From assembly GCA_029204225.1 (NCBI GenBank), contig CM055094.1, forward strand, positions 30,745,427 through 30,809,426: a stretch of DNA of 64,000 bases. The letters are read 5' to 3'. This document shows, in pieces, positions 1 through 10,617 of this stretch. The notes below the pieces were generated by a model. The model was not told where the DNA came from and did no database searches. It worked only from the letters and a program-made list of their open reading frames with translations. Source of the stretch: Diphasiastrum complanatum. Its lineage: Eukaryota; Streptophyta; Lycopodiopsida; Lycopodiales; Lycopodiaceae. Each line of letters begins with the position of its first letter. Positions within the stretch are counted from its first letter, which is position 1. Both the position numbers and the translations under genes were made by a program.

Positions 1-548
1 AGCAAGCTACACTATCATGAGCTAATACAAGTCTAAATTTGGCCTAATCATCTATTTACAAGTGTACAACATAGAACCCGCAAAACTCAAGATAGATGCT
101 TTTACAATTTTCACAGGATATATTGTACTCCAATACTTGAGATTATTGGTTATGCCACATTATTCCGGACGAGGCCAATAATGTAATTAATAACCTTGTG
201 AGGCCCAGACACACTAATTGGAGTTTAGCACATGGATTTAGGACTTTCATGCATGTGTAGAGTATCAATAAGCAATGAAAAGTGCTTTTGGGGAGTTTAG
301 GCCTTTCATGGGCACATGCACAAAGGGGTCTGAGCCGATATAGGTAGTGGAAACTTGCCCTCTTCCATAATTCATTTGGTGATTCATTGCTAGGTCCTCT
401 CACTCTACTCTTGCTTCCTATTCCTTGGCTCGAGGGTGAAGCTGTCAGAGATTGATCAGTTGCTTCTACTTGGTTGGCTGGTTTTGCTCCACAGTGTGTT
501 CTCTTGTGTTTCGGCTTCTAAGCAGGATCTTGAGGAGTTTCCCTTACA
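1..548 (+). repeat. Probable 3' part of a Copia-type LTR, start outside window
   Basis: No coding potential is seen. The stretch ends in ...TTACA immediately before a TTGGTATTAGAGC primer-site-like motif, which is how Copia 5' LTRs end. No second copy lies in the window, so the LTR identity rests only on this end context. The left boundary is not visible. Confidence 0.4.
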
Positions 549-549
549 T

Positions 550-562
550 TGGTATTAGAGCA
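550..562 (+). other. Copia-type primer-binding site (degenerate)
   Basis: TGGTATTAGAGCA differs at one base from the canonical TGGTATCAGAGC complementary to the 3' end of initiator-Met tRNA. It follows a CA dinucleotide that would end an LTR. The same variant, TGGTATTAGAGC, occurs at 8772. Confidence 0.5.
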
Positions 563-1276
563 AGGCTTACGAAGATCGGAGAACTTGGAGTGGTGAAGCT
601 TTTCATCGAATTCTGGTGTCAATCAATTGGTATTCTCATCCAGCTGGAGAACAAGATTCCAAGTGGGTGAATTCTCCTAGTTTCGATTTGCATGTCGTTA
701 AAAGATCCATCTCTCTCAACTTTCTCTAGGGATTTATGGAAGAGTGTCCATGGGAGCCAATTTGTGATGCTTTTTTGGAGTTTTGCTTATGTAGCTCAAA
801 TCTTTTGTAGATTTGAAAATTTCAACGTGTACTTTCATTCTAGGGATGCATGCACGTTCTTTTCATGATTTATGTTTTTGGTTAAAAAATGCTTGTTTTT
901 CATGATTTTTGACTAGAGATTGACAATAAGAGCTAAAATCCATCAAGATCGGATCATGATGATGGCTATAATTCTGTAAATTGAAATGCATGTGTGTGAA
1001 AAAGGTTGCATGTCATTAATATCAACTTTATGTAGAAGAAAAAACCGGAAAATTGTCAAAAATCATCATTATTGCAAGTTTTTTCATAAAGTTGGATTGT
1101 ATGCTGATGTAAAACGCCTTGTAGGGCTTGACAAAAGTTTAATCAAAGTCTTTTGAAGCTTTCGTTGAATTTAGAGCCAAGATTTTGGAGAATTGGTGAT
1201 GTAGAAGGCCAAAAAATATTCTTGAAACATGCAAAATGACATTCTTTGCTAGCTTTTTCTTTTAAGAATCTAGGCA
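563..1276 (+). other. Leader-like non-coding stretch, no gene seen
   Basis: This is 0.7 kb of AT-rich DNA after the primer-site motif. A gag ORF would be expected here but none is recognisable; instead the sequence runs into the 3' end of a different Copia pol at about 1277. It looks like the 5' leader of one element cut off by another. Confidence 0.35.
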
Positions 1277-1618
1277 ATTATGCCACAGCTTCAAAGATGG
1301 CGAACGAGGTAATTTGGTTGCAAATGATGTCGGAGGCAATTGGCATACCACAAGGAGAGCCATGCACGATGATGATGGATTCTAAAAGTGCCATATACCT
1401 ATCCCAGGATCCTGTCTTCCATTCAAAGACAAAACATATACCTTTGAAGTACCATCACATTCGAGATCTGATCTCAAAAGGAGAGCTCAAGGTCCAGTAC
1501 ATAAAGTCTAAAGACATGATTGCAGATCTGCTCACGAAACCGCTCAACAAACCACTCTTCGCAAAGCAAAGAAAGAAAATTGGATTAAACATACAAAGTT
1601 GCAAGATTCAAGAGGGAG
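1277..1618 (+). pseudogene. Copia RNase H 3' fragment (family G, truncated upstream copy)
   Basis: The C-terminal part of a Copia RNase H domain is readable in one frame within a 176-codon ORF (1246-1776). Hallmarks are ASKMANEVIWLQ, then SKSAIYLSQDPVFHSKTKHI, and a final MIADLLTKPL, followed by an AGAGGGAG polypurine tract just before the LTR at 1619. It matches 6020-6358 of the element downstream almost base for base. At the position where the downstream copy has a TGA (HHI-stop) this copy reads HHIRDL. Homology stops abruptly at about 1277, inside the domain. It is the right-hand end of a second family-G element sharing the LTR at 1619-2297. Confidence 0.85.
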
Positions 1619-2297
1619 TGTCAGAAATTGTGAACTCCTGCAACTTTGTCAAAGCGAAGCAAAGCGAAGCAAGCGAAACGAAGCGAAGCGAAGGTCGAAG
1701 GGCGAACAATATGCGAAAGCCAAACATACCTCAAAGACCAAAAGACACAAAACGAAACAAAAAAAAAAAAAACTAAGAAAAACAATTCGCGCTACCAGCT
1801 GGCAGCTCGACGGGCGTGGTGTCTTGTACTTCACGCTCAATTGAAAGAGTTAGCAATAACAGAGAATAACTAACTAGTTGATTGGCATTGACTACTCTTG
1901 TAATTCTTTGTCTAGCTATCTTGTAAACTCCACACAGTGGAAATATATATATAATTTTGGATCAACACAAACTAGAGAAAAGAGCAAAGAAGAGATAGAG
2001 CAGAAGAATAGAAAAAGATAGAGAGACGAAAATAGTTGTACATGAAAGTCTACCAATGAGCAGAATACATCGATTGGGCTGAATGTCAGGCCGCCAATGA
2101 GCGAGACACTGACCATCTCACCCAAAACTCAAAAACTGATAATACAACTGCTTTCTTCACCATCTCATTGTTTTTCATCGTCTTGATTGCTAGAATGTTT
2201 TATGTTTTGTGATCTGTAGTCGCATGCCTAAGATCTTGAAAGCTTCCACATAAGAAAACTAAACGAAAAGAATCTGTTCACGAAACCATTTGCGACA
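1619..2297 (+). repeat. Family G LTR, left/shared copy
   Basis: It starts TGTCAGAAATTG after AGAGGGAG and ends TTGCGACA before TGGTATCAGAGC. It matches 6359-7016 through shared blocks such as TGTGAACTCCTGCAACTTTG and the LTR tail. It carries an expanded AAGCGAAGC-type short repeat at 1650-1702 that is almost absent from the other copy. A shared run ending ...ATATATAATTTTGGATCAACACAAA is followed by an A/G-rich stretch in both copies. Confidence 0.9.
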
Positions 2298-2316
2298 TGG
2301 TATCAGAGCACTGAGG
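2298..2316 (+). other. Copia primer-binding site
   Basis: TGGTATCAGAGCACTGAGG directly follows the LTR end CA. The first 12 bases are the standard complement of plant initiator-Met tRNA. Confidence 0.85.
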
Positions 2317-2362
2317 TTATCACTACTTATATCTGAACAGTGATTTTTTAGGCAACACAATA

Positions 2363-3240
2363 TGGCTACAACGATCCAGACGAGAATAACAATCAGTCTT
2401 GATGGCAAAAACTACAGAGTTTGAAAATTCAAAATCAAAACGCTTCTGAAGGGTGAAGGCATCTGATTGGTGACCGCCGAATTCACAGAGGTGCAGTCTC
2501 CAGAGGGAGACCCGAGGAGAGTTGAGTGGATCAGAAAGAATGAGCGTGCAATGGTGATCATCGTTTCATCCATCAATGAAGAACTACTCATGCATATTGA
2601 AAACTGCGAAAGCAACCATGCAGCATGGGAAAGACTAAAGCAGAAGTACAAAGTGAGGACTGTCGCTTCAGTGATGCATCTTCACAATCAGCTGCAATCC
2701 ATACGATGGGACGACAACCAGTTGGATAAGCACGTTGAGAAGATCAGAATGATCTTCTCTCAACTCGCTGCATCAAGACAGGAACACCAGGTCCCAACAC
2801 CACAAGAGCTGATGTACTTCATGAAATCTCTATCTGCGTCCTATCAGCCGTTGAGAATGCTCATACTGAGTCTACCATATATGACATTTGACAAAGCAAT
2901 CAGTCTTGTCGCTGATGAGAGACTGATGAGGGATGAAGGAGAAGGAAGCAGTGATTAGGAGAAAGCTCTCTTCACGAAAGGAAGGAAGAAGAAAAAGAAC
3001 AGACCCAAATTCAACAAGACAAAGTCTTCGAGTAGAGGCAATGACAATCAACAATCTTCTTCCTGTGATCACTGTCACAAACCAGGACACACAACCAATA
3101 GATGCTGGTTCAATCCAACAATACCTTGCATGCACTGCAAGAAGAAGGAGCATTCTGCAAACGATTGCAAATTCAACCCAAAAAGGAAAAACAAAGCTGA
3201 CAAAGCAAATGTTGTAGAGTCACCCAAGGATGCAGACAAA
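2363..3240 (+). pseudogene. Copia gag (family G), broken
   Basis: Translation from ATG 2363 begins MATTIQTRITISLDGKNY and should continue W-KFKIK, but both tryptophan positions at about 2420 and 2465 are TGA. The remaining gag reads through 2467-2955 (UBN2-type gag, with MHIENCESNHAAWERLKQKY and the helix-rich LDKHVEKIRMIFSQL). A frame change near 2950 leads into a basic linker and zinc knuckles: CDHCHKPGHTTNRC at about 3060-3105 and CMHCKKKEHSANDC at about 3127-3170. Gag would form the virus-like particle and bind element RNA. Two premature stops and a frameshift make it non-functional. Confidence 0.85.
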
Positions 3241-6200
3241 GGTGATGAAGCTTCAACAAACTACACTGAACAAGACTACGATGTAGTCATTGATTCAGAA
3301 GCAACCTCACATATCACCTGTAACAAAAGAATCCTAATCAACTTCATAGAACTCGAAAACAACAGAGCAGTGATTCTAGGTAATGGGAGCCAACACGATA
3401 TCAAGGGCATTGGGACTCTATAGTTGCGAACACTTTCAGGCCAAGCAGAGCTGCCAGGGGCACTCTACGTACCTTCATTGAGAAAAGAACTACTATCAAT
3501 CTCCAAGATGGCAAATATTGGAATTCAATTTCTATTCAATGGCAATACATGCCAAATGATCGAGAAAACAACAAACAAATTGTTGATAGTTGGATGCAAA
3601 GAAGGAAATCTCTACCAAGCCAAGATAATCAGCAATTCTGATAGCATACTAAATGTATCAGAAAATGAAGATCAGTTTTGGCACAGAAGAATGTATCATC
3701 TGAACATGAGGAGCCTGTATGACATGAGCTAGAAAGACATAGTCACAGGTCTGAAGATATCTAGACCCGATACTGAGTTTTGCGAAGCTTGTTAGAAAGG
3801 CAAACAACATCGAAATCCATTCACACATGAGGGAAGAAGAGCTAAAGAAGTTCTTGATCTCGTCCACTCAGATGTCTGTGGACTGATTCGCTCTCAAGAT
3901 CGAGGTATTTCCTTACGTTCATTGATGACTACAGCCAAATGACAACAATCTACTACCTAAAGAAAAAATTTGAAGTGTTTGACTCTTTCAAAAAGTGGCA
4001 TTTGCAAAGAGACACACCTCAAAGAAGATTCAAATCATCAGATCTGATAATGGAAGTGAGTACAAGAACACAAAATTTTCTAAATTCTGCCAAGAATAGG
4101 GGATAGAGCATCAATTCACTCCTGCGTATACATTCAAATATAATAGTGTCGCAGAAAGAAGAAACATGACGCTAGTCGAAGGAGCAAGATGCATGATGGC
4201 ACAGGCTGAGGCAATAGCTGCAGTAGTACACCTGCAGAACAGATCAACAATACAGCCCTGAAAAACAAGACACCACCATAGGAAATGTGGACAAGTAGAA
4301 GGCCTGATCTATCATATGTGCGTGTATTTGGATGTGCAGCATACAAGCATATTCCAAAAGAAAAAAAAAAAAAACAAGCCCAATGATAAATCAAAGCAAA
4401 AAATCACGGTCGGGTATTCAAACAGATCACAAGTGTACAGACTCTACAATCCAACAACGAAGAAAGTTGTTTCGAGTAGAGATGTGAAGCTCGATGAGTC
4501 CACATTCCCTAGACTGAATGATGAAAAAGGCCATGAGATCTTCACATTGTTGCCAATTCAAGAGGGAGATCGAGGACAGACGTCAAATCAGAATGTTGAG
4601 CCCCAGACTCCAAAGCAGCAGGAAGTAGAAGATCAACCCCACGAAGCAGAAACATTTGAGCAGTGACGAATCGAACCCAGAAGTCCAACAAGACAAAGAA
4701 AACCTCCAGATCGATACATTATCTTCAATGGAGCGAAGACACAGCATTCAAATACTGCAGCTTCATTGAAGAGCCAACTACATATCTAGAAGTTGTCCAA
4801 AGTCTAGAAGGAGAATTCTGGAAGCAAGCATGTCAAAGGAGATCGAATCAATGAGGCAAAACGAGGCATAGACACTAGAGCCACTGCTCGAAAATAAAAA
4901 GATCGTTGACTGCAAGTGGATATACAAAAGAAAAATGAAATCAGATGGCACTATTGGGTGCTACAAGGCAAGGCTTGTCGCAAAGGGCTACACACAAAGG
5001 TACGGAGTCGATTATTTCAACATGTATTCGCCAATGGTCAAGATGACAAGCATTCGACTGCTCCTTGCATACGTTACACAACACAATCTAGAAATTCATC
5101 AAATTGATGTAAAGACAGTCTTTCTCCATGGATATCTAGAGGAAGAAATCTTCATGAAGTAGCTTGAAGGATTTGAAAACCTTGACAATTGAAATATGTC
5201 TGTCGGTTTCAGAGATGCATTTATGGTCTGAAGCAGGCATCATGAGCTTGGTACAAGAAGCTCGACTGTCTTTTGAAGTCCTTAGACTTCATTCTTACAC
5301 AACCAAACTGCAATGTCTATATAAAGAAAGTAGGAAGAGATTTTGTGATTCTGACTATTTTCGTGGATGATTCTCTTATGATAGAAAACTTCTTGATGTT
5401 TATCAAGGACACGAAGAGTCAGATGTCTGAAAATTATGAAATCACAAACTGGGAGAAGCAACAAAATGCCTTGGGCTGGAGATCATAAGAGATTGAATAA
5501 AAGGAGAAATACATCTGAGTCAGTCTAAATACACCAGAAAAGTGTTGAAGCAATATCCAATGATGGGCTACAAAGAAAAAGCCACACCAATGATAGTCGG
5601 AGCCAAATTGACGAAGCAGGATTGCCCGAAAACAGAGGAGGAAAGATAGAAGATGGAAGGTATACCCTACCAAAACCTGATCGGTAGTCTGATATGCCTT
5701 ACAATTTGTACCAGACTCGATTTGGCTTTCTCTGTCTATGCTTTAAGCCAATTCTCGTCCAATCTTGGCATGGCGCATTGGCAAATGGCAAAACGAATCC
5801 TACAATATCTGAAGGATACCCAAAATATGAGATTAACCTACAAAGCAGACAACAAAAGAAAAGAATCCGAGCTGCACCACTACAGTGATGCAAGCTGGGC
5901 AAGCTGCAAAGATGACAACAAGTTCGTGTCAGGATGATGTTCAATGGCGCGCGGAGCAGCAATCAGCTGGATATGCAATAAGCAAATCTTGGTAGCTCAA
6001 TCCTCATGCGAAGCTGAATATGTCGCAGCTTCAAAGATGGTGAACGAGGTAGTTTGGTTGCAGATGATGTTGGAGGCAATTGACATACCACAAGGAGAGT
6101 CATGCACGATGATGATGGATTATAAAATTGTCATATACCCATCCCAGGATCCTGTCTTCCATTCAAAGACAAAAGATATACCTCTGAAGTACCATCACAT

Positions 6201-6358
6201 ATGAGATCTGATCTCGAAAGGAGAGCTCAAGGTCCAATACATAAAGTTTAAAGACATAATTGCAGATCTACTCATGAAGCCGCTCGAAAAACCACTCTTC
6301 GCAAAGCAAATAAAGGCAATTGGATTAAACATACAAAGTTGCAAGGGTCAAGAGGGAG
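3241..6358 (+). pseudogene. Copia pol (family G): protease, integrase, RT, RNase H, broken
   Basis: Domains occur in Ty1/Copia order. The protease region has VVIDSEATSHIT at about 3280-3320, where the catalytic D-S-G is D-S-E. The pre-integrase motif WHRRMYHLN is at about 3680, and CEAC*KGKQH begins near 3781. Integrase follows around 3850-4330 with SDNGSEY near 4040 and many frame changes. RT begins near 4900 with CYKARLVAKGYTQ and continues with HQIDVKTVFLHGYLEEEIFM and FVDDSL at 5360-5380 (the YVDD position). RNase H runs 5880-6310 with YSDASWASCKDD and SSCEAEYVAASKMVNEV. At least eight in-frame stops (for example at 3421, 3730, 3793, 5161, 5936 and 6201) and several frameshifts destroy it. 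Several stops are explained by TGG to TGA or CAG to TAG changes. Confidence 0.9.
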
Positions 6359-7016
6359 TGTAAAAAATTGTGAACTCCTGCAACTTTGTCGCAAAGCGAA
6401 GGTTCAAGGGTGAACAATTCGCGAAAGTCAAACATACCTCGAAGACCAAAAGACACGAAACAAAATGAAATGAAAAGAAAACGAAGGAAAACAATTCGCG
6501 TTGCCAGCTGGCAGCTCGACGGGCATGGTGTCTTGTACTTCACGCTTAGCTGGAAGAGTTAGCAATAACAGAGAATATATAACTAGTTGATTAGCGTTGG
6601 CTACTCTTGTAATTCTCTTTTTAGCTATCTTGTAAACTCCACATAGTCCATATACTGGAGATATATACATAATTTTGGATCAACACAAAATAGAGAAAAG
6701 AGCAAAGAAGAGATAGAGCAGAAGAATAGAAAAAAGATAGAGAGATGAAAATAGTTGTGCATAAAAGTTTGCCAACGAGTAGAACACATTGATTGAGCTG
6801 AGTGTCAGGCCGCCAACAAGCGAGACACTGATCATCTCGCTCAAAACTCAAAAACTGATGATACAACTGCTCTCTTCACCATCTCATTGTTTTTCGCCGT
6901 CTTGATTGCTAGAATGTTTCATGTTCTGTGATCTGTAGTCGCATGTCTAGGATCTTGAAAGCTTCCGCATAAGAAAACTAAATGGAAAAAATCTGTTCGT
7001 GAAACCATTCGCGACA
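6359..7016 (+). repeat. Family G LTR, right copy
   Basis: It begins TGTAAAAAATTGTGAACTCC after AGAGGGAG and ends ATTCGCGACA. It is the partner of 1619-2297 and shares its internal blocks in order. It lacks about 20 bp of the short AAGCGAAGC expansion. Confidence 0.9.
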
Positions 7017-7939
7017 ATAATAAAGCACCACATTCACATATCTTTGTTTTTTTTGGCCTTATGCATCATGCAAACTTTCTAATGGGAACATATGCATGTT
7101 GGTTTAGCCCTCAAGAAAGGTTCAAGACTTAAAAGTTTAGGATACCACCTTAGAATATCCTTTAACGTTGACTTTTTTTCCAAAATCTATTAACCAACCT
7201 CAACAGATAGTATTGCCTTTGCAAAGCAAGGCCAAAAACATGGATAAGGGAAATGTTATTGTAACAAGAGGCTCACTCGCATCTTGAAATGGTGACATCA
7301 TTAAGTTTCAAATGAGTGATTATGTTTATTTTTTGTTTATCAAAAAATCCAAGTTAACAACTTGTTGAAAAAGTCACCCCTCAAAATGGTTTTTATGAGC
7401 TTAACATATGCCCAAAAGCCAATTTCTTTTTTAAAAGATGGCACTAAATTAGGCAGTCGTACAATGCAAGCGAATTTACAAATCTCATCCAATTAGCTAA
7501 AGAAGATAAATATGAATGCATGCACTACCAATAGACAAGGATAATGGCTCCACATATTGACTTGTAAGAAGAGAAACTAGGCATTGAAAAAACAGTTTTA
7601 CTTGTTTGCTTATGTAAAAATTCAACTAGTTCATGCAGGAAGGCACATTCATTGCATGAGATCTGAATAAAGTTACAAGGTTTTTGCTTACACACTACTC
7701 TAATAGTTCTAAAATTTGCACTTAACTATGTTGTGACTCCAGTCACAATCGTATATACAGTGGTGTTATTTCCTAACAGTTTTGCCATCTCCAAAATTAC
7801 AAACCTCTCAAGTTGTTTTGTCTTTATCAAATTTAGGAGTAGTTGTCTTACCACTCATCCTTGTTAAGGAGATTTGTTTTTTGATTTTCAAGAAAATTAC
7901 CTACATACCTTGTCCCATAAATAGAATGATGTAAGCCTC
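7017..7939 (+). other. No gene recognised
   Basis: About 0.9 kb of AT-rich DNA with no sizeable ORF, no transposon domain and no tandem repeat. It may be the genomic flank of the family-G array. Confidence 0.4.
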
Positions 7940-7954
7940 CTTTCCAAAGTTACA

Positions 7955-8070
7955 TCAAACCGTGATTCAAACTGCCTCTCACGGTTCGAACAATCGAATC
8001 GTTGGGATCCGGTCCAAACTGTTCGAACCATCTGTTGGGCCCTAAACCCGATTTTCGAACATTCAACAGG
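7955..8070. repeat. TTCGAA/GGTTCGAAC-rich segment
   Basis: CACGGTTCGAACAATCGAATCG, a further TGTTCGAACC and a TTTTCGAACATTC occur within 115 bp, repeating the palindrome GGTTCGAACC and its core TTCGAA. A similar cluster is at 22205-22305. The function is unknown; a decayed inverted-repeat element is one possibility. Confidence 0.4.
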
Positions 8071-8091
8071 TTTGTTCGTCTGTCCGCGCCC

Positions 8092-8540
<449 letters not shown>

Positions 8541-8611
8541 GGTGATGTGTATTAGCTTGGGAGAGTTATTATAATGATTTGGCATATGAAGTGAGAGTGT
8601 AGGAGGGCAGC

Positions 8612-8771
8612 CCGATCGTGTCGATCCAGTGACTTCGAAGCTATGATCAAGTAGGAGAGCATTCGATCTGTCGAATTTGGTCTGAATCTTATATACGTAG
8701 TTGTATGCACCAAGGATTCCGCATGCCCACAGCTCTTTCGCTACGCCGCGTTGTCACGATATATCTCAACA
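8612..8771 (+). repeat. Family A Copia LTR, 3' remnant
   Basis: The stretch from TCGTGTCGATCCAGTGAC to GATATATCTCAACA matches the 3' end of the complete family-A LTR at 29639-30689 (reverse strand), including CAAGGATTCCGCA and CGCGTTGTC. The upstream part has been replaced by the microsatellite. It is followed directly by a primer site and gag, so it is a truncated 5' LTR. Confidence 0.85.
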
Positions 8772-8784
8772 TGGTATTAGAGCT
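8772..8784 (+). other. Copia primer-binding site
   Basis: TGGTATTAGAGCT follows the LTR end AACA and shows a single change from TGGTATCAGAGC. Confidence 0.7.
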
Positions 8785-8920
8785 GTAATTCTACTCTCTA
8801 ATTCTTAAGGAAAGATTTAGAGCTTACATTATCATAACGATTGTTCTAATAAAGAATAGACACTTGCTATAACTGTTTCCAGAACCTACTATCTGCATAC
8901 ACTCATCCTGAATTTCCAGA

Positions 8921-9266
8921 TGGATTCACAATCATCGAATGCTCTAATGGTAGACAAACTCGATGGTTCAAATTACCACTTGTCAAAATTCAAGATAAAG
9001 GTATAATGATGGCCAAGGAGCTTTGGAAAATAGTCGTTGGAACTGAACTACTTTCTAGTGTCGATGAGCAAGCCATTTCCAAGTGAAAGCTCAGAGATGG
9101 CAAAGATTTCACCTTGATCACCCTTAACATCTCCGACACACAGATTGGCCACATCAGACAAGCCCGATCTTCAAAAGAAGCTTGGGATACAATAAACACA
9201 CTATACGAAGTGAGAGATGTCACTTCAAAGCCACATTTGAGGAGAAAGTTTTGCTCACACAGAATG
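8921..9266 (+). pseudogene. Copia gag N-terminus (family A), truncated
   Basis: ATG 8921 begins MDSQSSNALMVDKLDGSNYH followed by LSKFKIK, the start typical of Copia gag (DUF4219-like LDGSNY...F). A one-base frameshift occurs at about 9000, then IMMAKELWKIVVG continues in another frame, with a TGA in place of TGG near 9086 (AISK*KLRDG). The ITLNISDTQIGHIRQARSSK-EAWDTINTLY segment (about 9116-9215) is the UBN2-type core. Coding homology ends at about 9266, where a minisatellite begins. About 115 of an expected 300 or more codons remain, so the gene is dead. Confidence 0.8.
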
Positions 9267-9269
9267 ACA

Positions 9270-10128
9270 GATTGGACCGTCGATCGAGATTTCACTGAGT
9301 CCGTTGGTTGAGATTTTATTGTGTGGCCATCGGTTGAGATTTGATAGCAGGCCGTCGGTTGAGATCTGACTGTGGTCGCCGGTTGAGATTTGACTAAATG
9401 GCCATCGGTTGAGATTTTACAGTGACGGTCGGTTGAGATTTGAGATAGGGCACCGTCGGTCGAGATCTGAGTGAATGGGCGTCGATTGAGATCAAATAGC
9501 AGGCCATCAGTTGAGATTGAATAGTAGGCTGTCGGTTGAGATCGAATAGTAGGCCGTCGGTTGAGATTTTACAGTGACCGTCGGTTGAGATTTGACTAAG
9601 GCCGTCGGTGACTGATGGCGTCGGTTGAGATCTAACGCATGGCCGTCGGTCAAGATTGGAATGAGGCCATCGGTTGAGATTTGATTGATGGGCATTGGTT
9701 GAGATCTGACTGATGGCGCCGGTTGAGATCTAGCGCATGGCCGTAGGTCGAGATTGGAATGAGGCCGTCAGTTGAGATCTGATTGATGGACGTCGGTTGA
9801 GATCTGACTGATGGCGTCGGTTAAGATCTAACGCATGGACGTCGGTCGAGATTGGAATGAGACCGTCGGTTGAGATCTGATGGAGTACCGTCAGTTGAGA
9901 TCTGAGTGGAAATCGTCGGTCGAGATTTCAATAAATTACCGGTCGAGATGTAATGGATGACCATCGGTTGATATTTGACAGTGGCCGTTGGTCGAGATCT
10001 GATGCTATCCGTCGGTTGAGATTAAATAGTGGTCGTCGGTCGAGATCTGATGCTATCCATCGGTTGAGATTGGACACGAGCTCTCCGGTTGAGATTTCAA
10101 CACGGGGGGGGCTCCGGTTGAGATGTGA
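9270..10128 (+). repeat. 25-bp minisatellite with 98-bp higher-order repeat
   Basis: Roughly 34 degenerate units of 23-28 bp share the core CCGTCGGTTGAGATCTGA. Within 9614-9907 a four-unit block recurs: GATGGCG markers lie at 9614, 9712 and 9810, exactly 98 bp apart, each followed by CGCATGG and TTGGAATGAG at corresponding places. Frames are not conserved through the units, so it is not a coding repeat. It begins exactly where the gag at 8921 stops. Confidence 0.95.
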
Positions 10129-10367
10129 TCATGAGGGGACGGGCGGAGCGTGGACAAGGTTGCGAGTTTCTGATGTAGAAGGTGTTGGAGTTCAATGGGC
10201 AACGGTGCCAAATGTTGACAGATCCCATGCTTCAGAGGATCTGTTGGTTTCCTTTAGGCGTTTCTTTACTTACTCAGAACCGTTTCTGGCTGTTACCAGG
10301 CTTCATAGCATATGTTATATGTGTTCTTGATATCACAATGCCAAACTAGGTAGAAGGGAATAGATTC
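10129..10367 (+). other. No gene recognised
   Basis: A short open frame continues from the repeat (to TGA at 10330) but has no recognisable domain. It is the left flank of the inverted repeat that starts at about 10368. Confidence 0.3.
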
Positions 10368-10617
10368 TTGTTGTAGTATATTTTTTTTGTCCTGCCTGTC
10401 AAAGGACTACTCAGGGTCATCTCTCTTGAATGCACTTACATTCATACATAGATGCAAGCCAAGAATGCTCATTCACAGATCAGAGTGCAGCCCAAATGAA
10501 CATTCAGAAGATTCTACAACTATCTACTCTTAAAACCGCACTGAATCAGAGCTTAAACTTTACTAAGCTGAGCTACACTTGCATGAACTGACAGACCAAG
10601 AAACAAGAAACTAATCT
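10368..10617 (-). repeat. Long inverted repeat, left arm (about 250 bp)
   Basis: The sequence is the reverse complement, with roughly 10% mismatch by eye, of 16914-17163. Matching blocks include TTTTTTTGTCCTGCCTGT, CATTCATACATAGATGCAAG, AGATTCTACAACTATCTACT and CAAGAAACAAGAAACTAA. Homology ends sharply on both sides. Confidence 0.9.

Larger units (their letters stand above)
1619..7016 (+). mobile_element. Copia LTR retrotransposon, family G, complete but inactive
   Basis: A 5.4-kb element: LTR 1619-2297, primer site 2298-2316, gag-pol 2363-6358, polypurine tract AGAGGGAG, LTR 6359-7016. Domain order protease-integrase-RT-RNase H marks it as Ty1/Copia. The LTRs (679 and 658 bp) begin TGT and end GCGACA and differ by many substitutions and a short repeat expansion, so the insertion is not recent. 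No target duplication can be sought on the left because the left LTR is preceded by another family-G internal region. Confidence 0.92.

Noticed and set aside
9270-10128. Possible CRISPR-like array
   Set aside because: Unit spacing varies from 23 to 28 bp, there are no distinct repeat and spacer parts, and the sequence is plant nuclear DNA.
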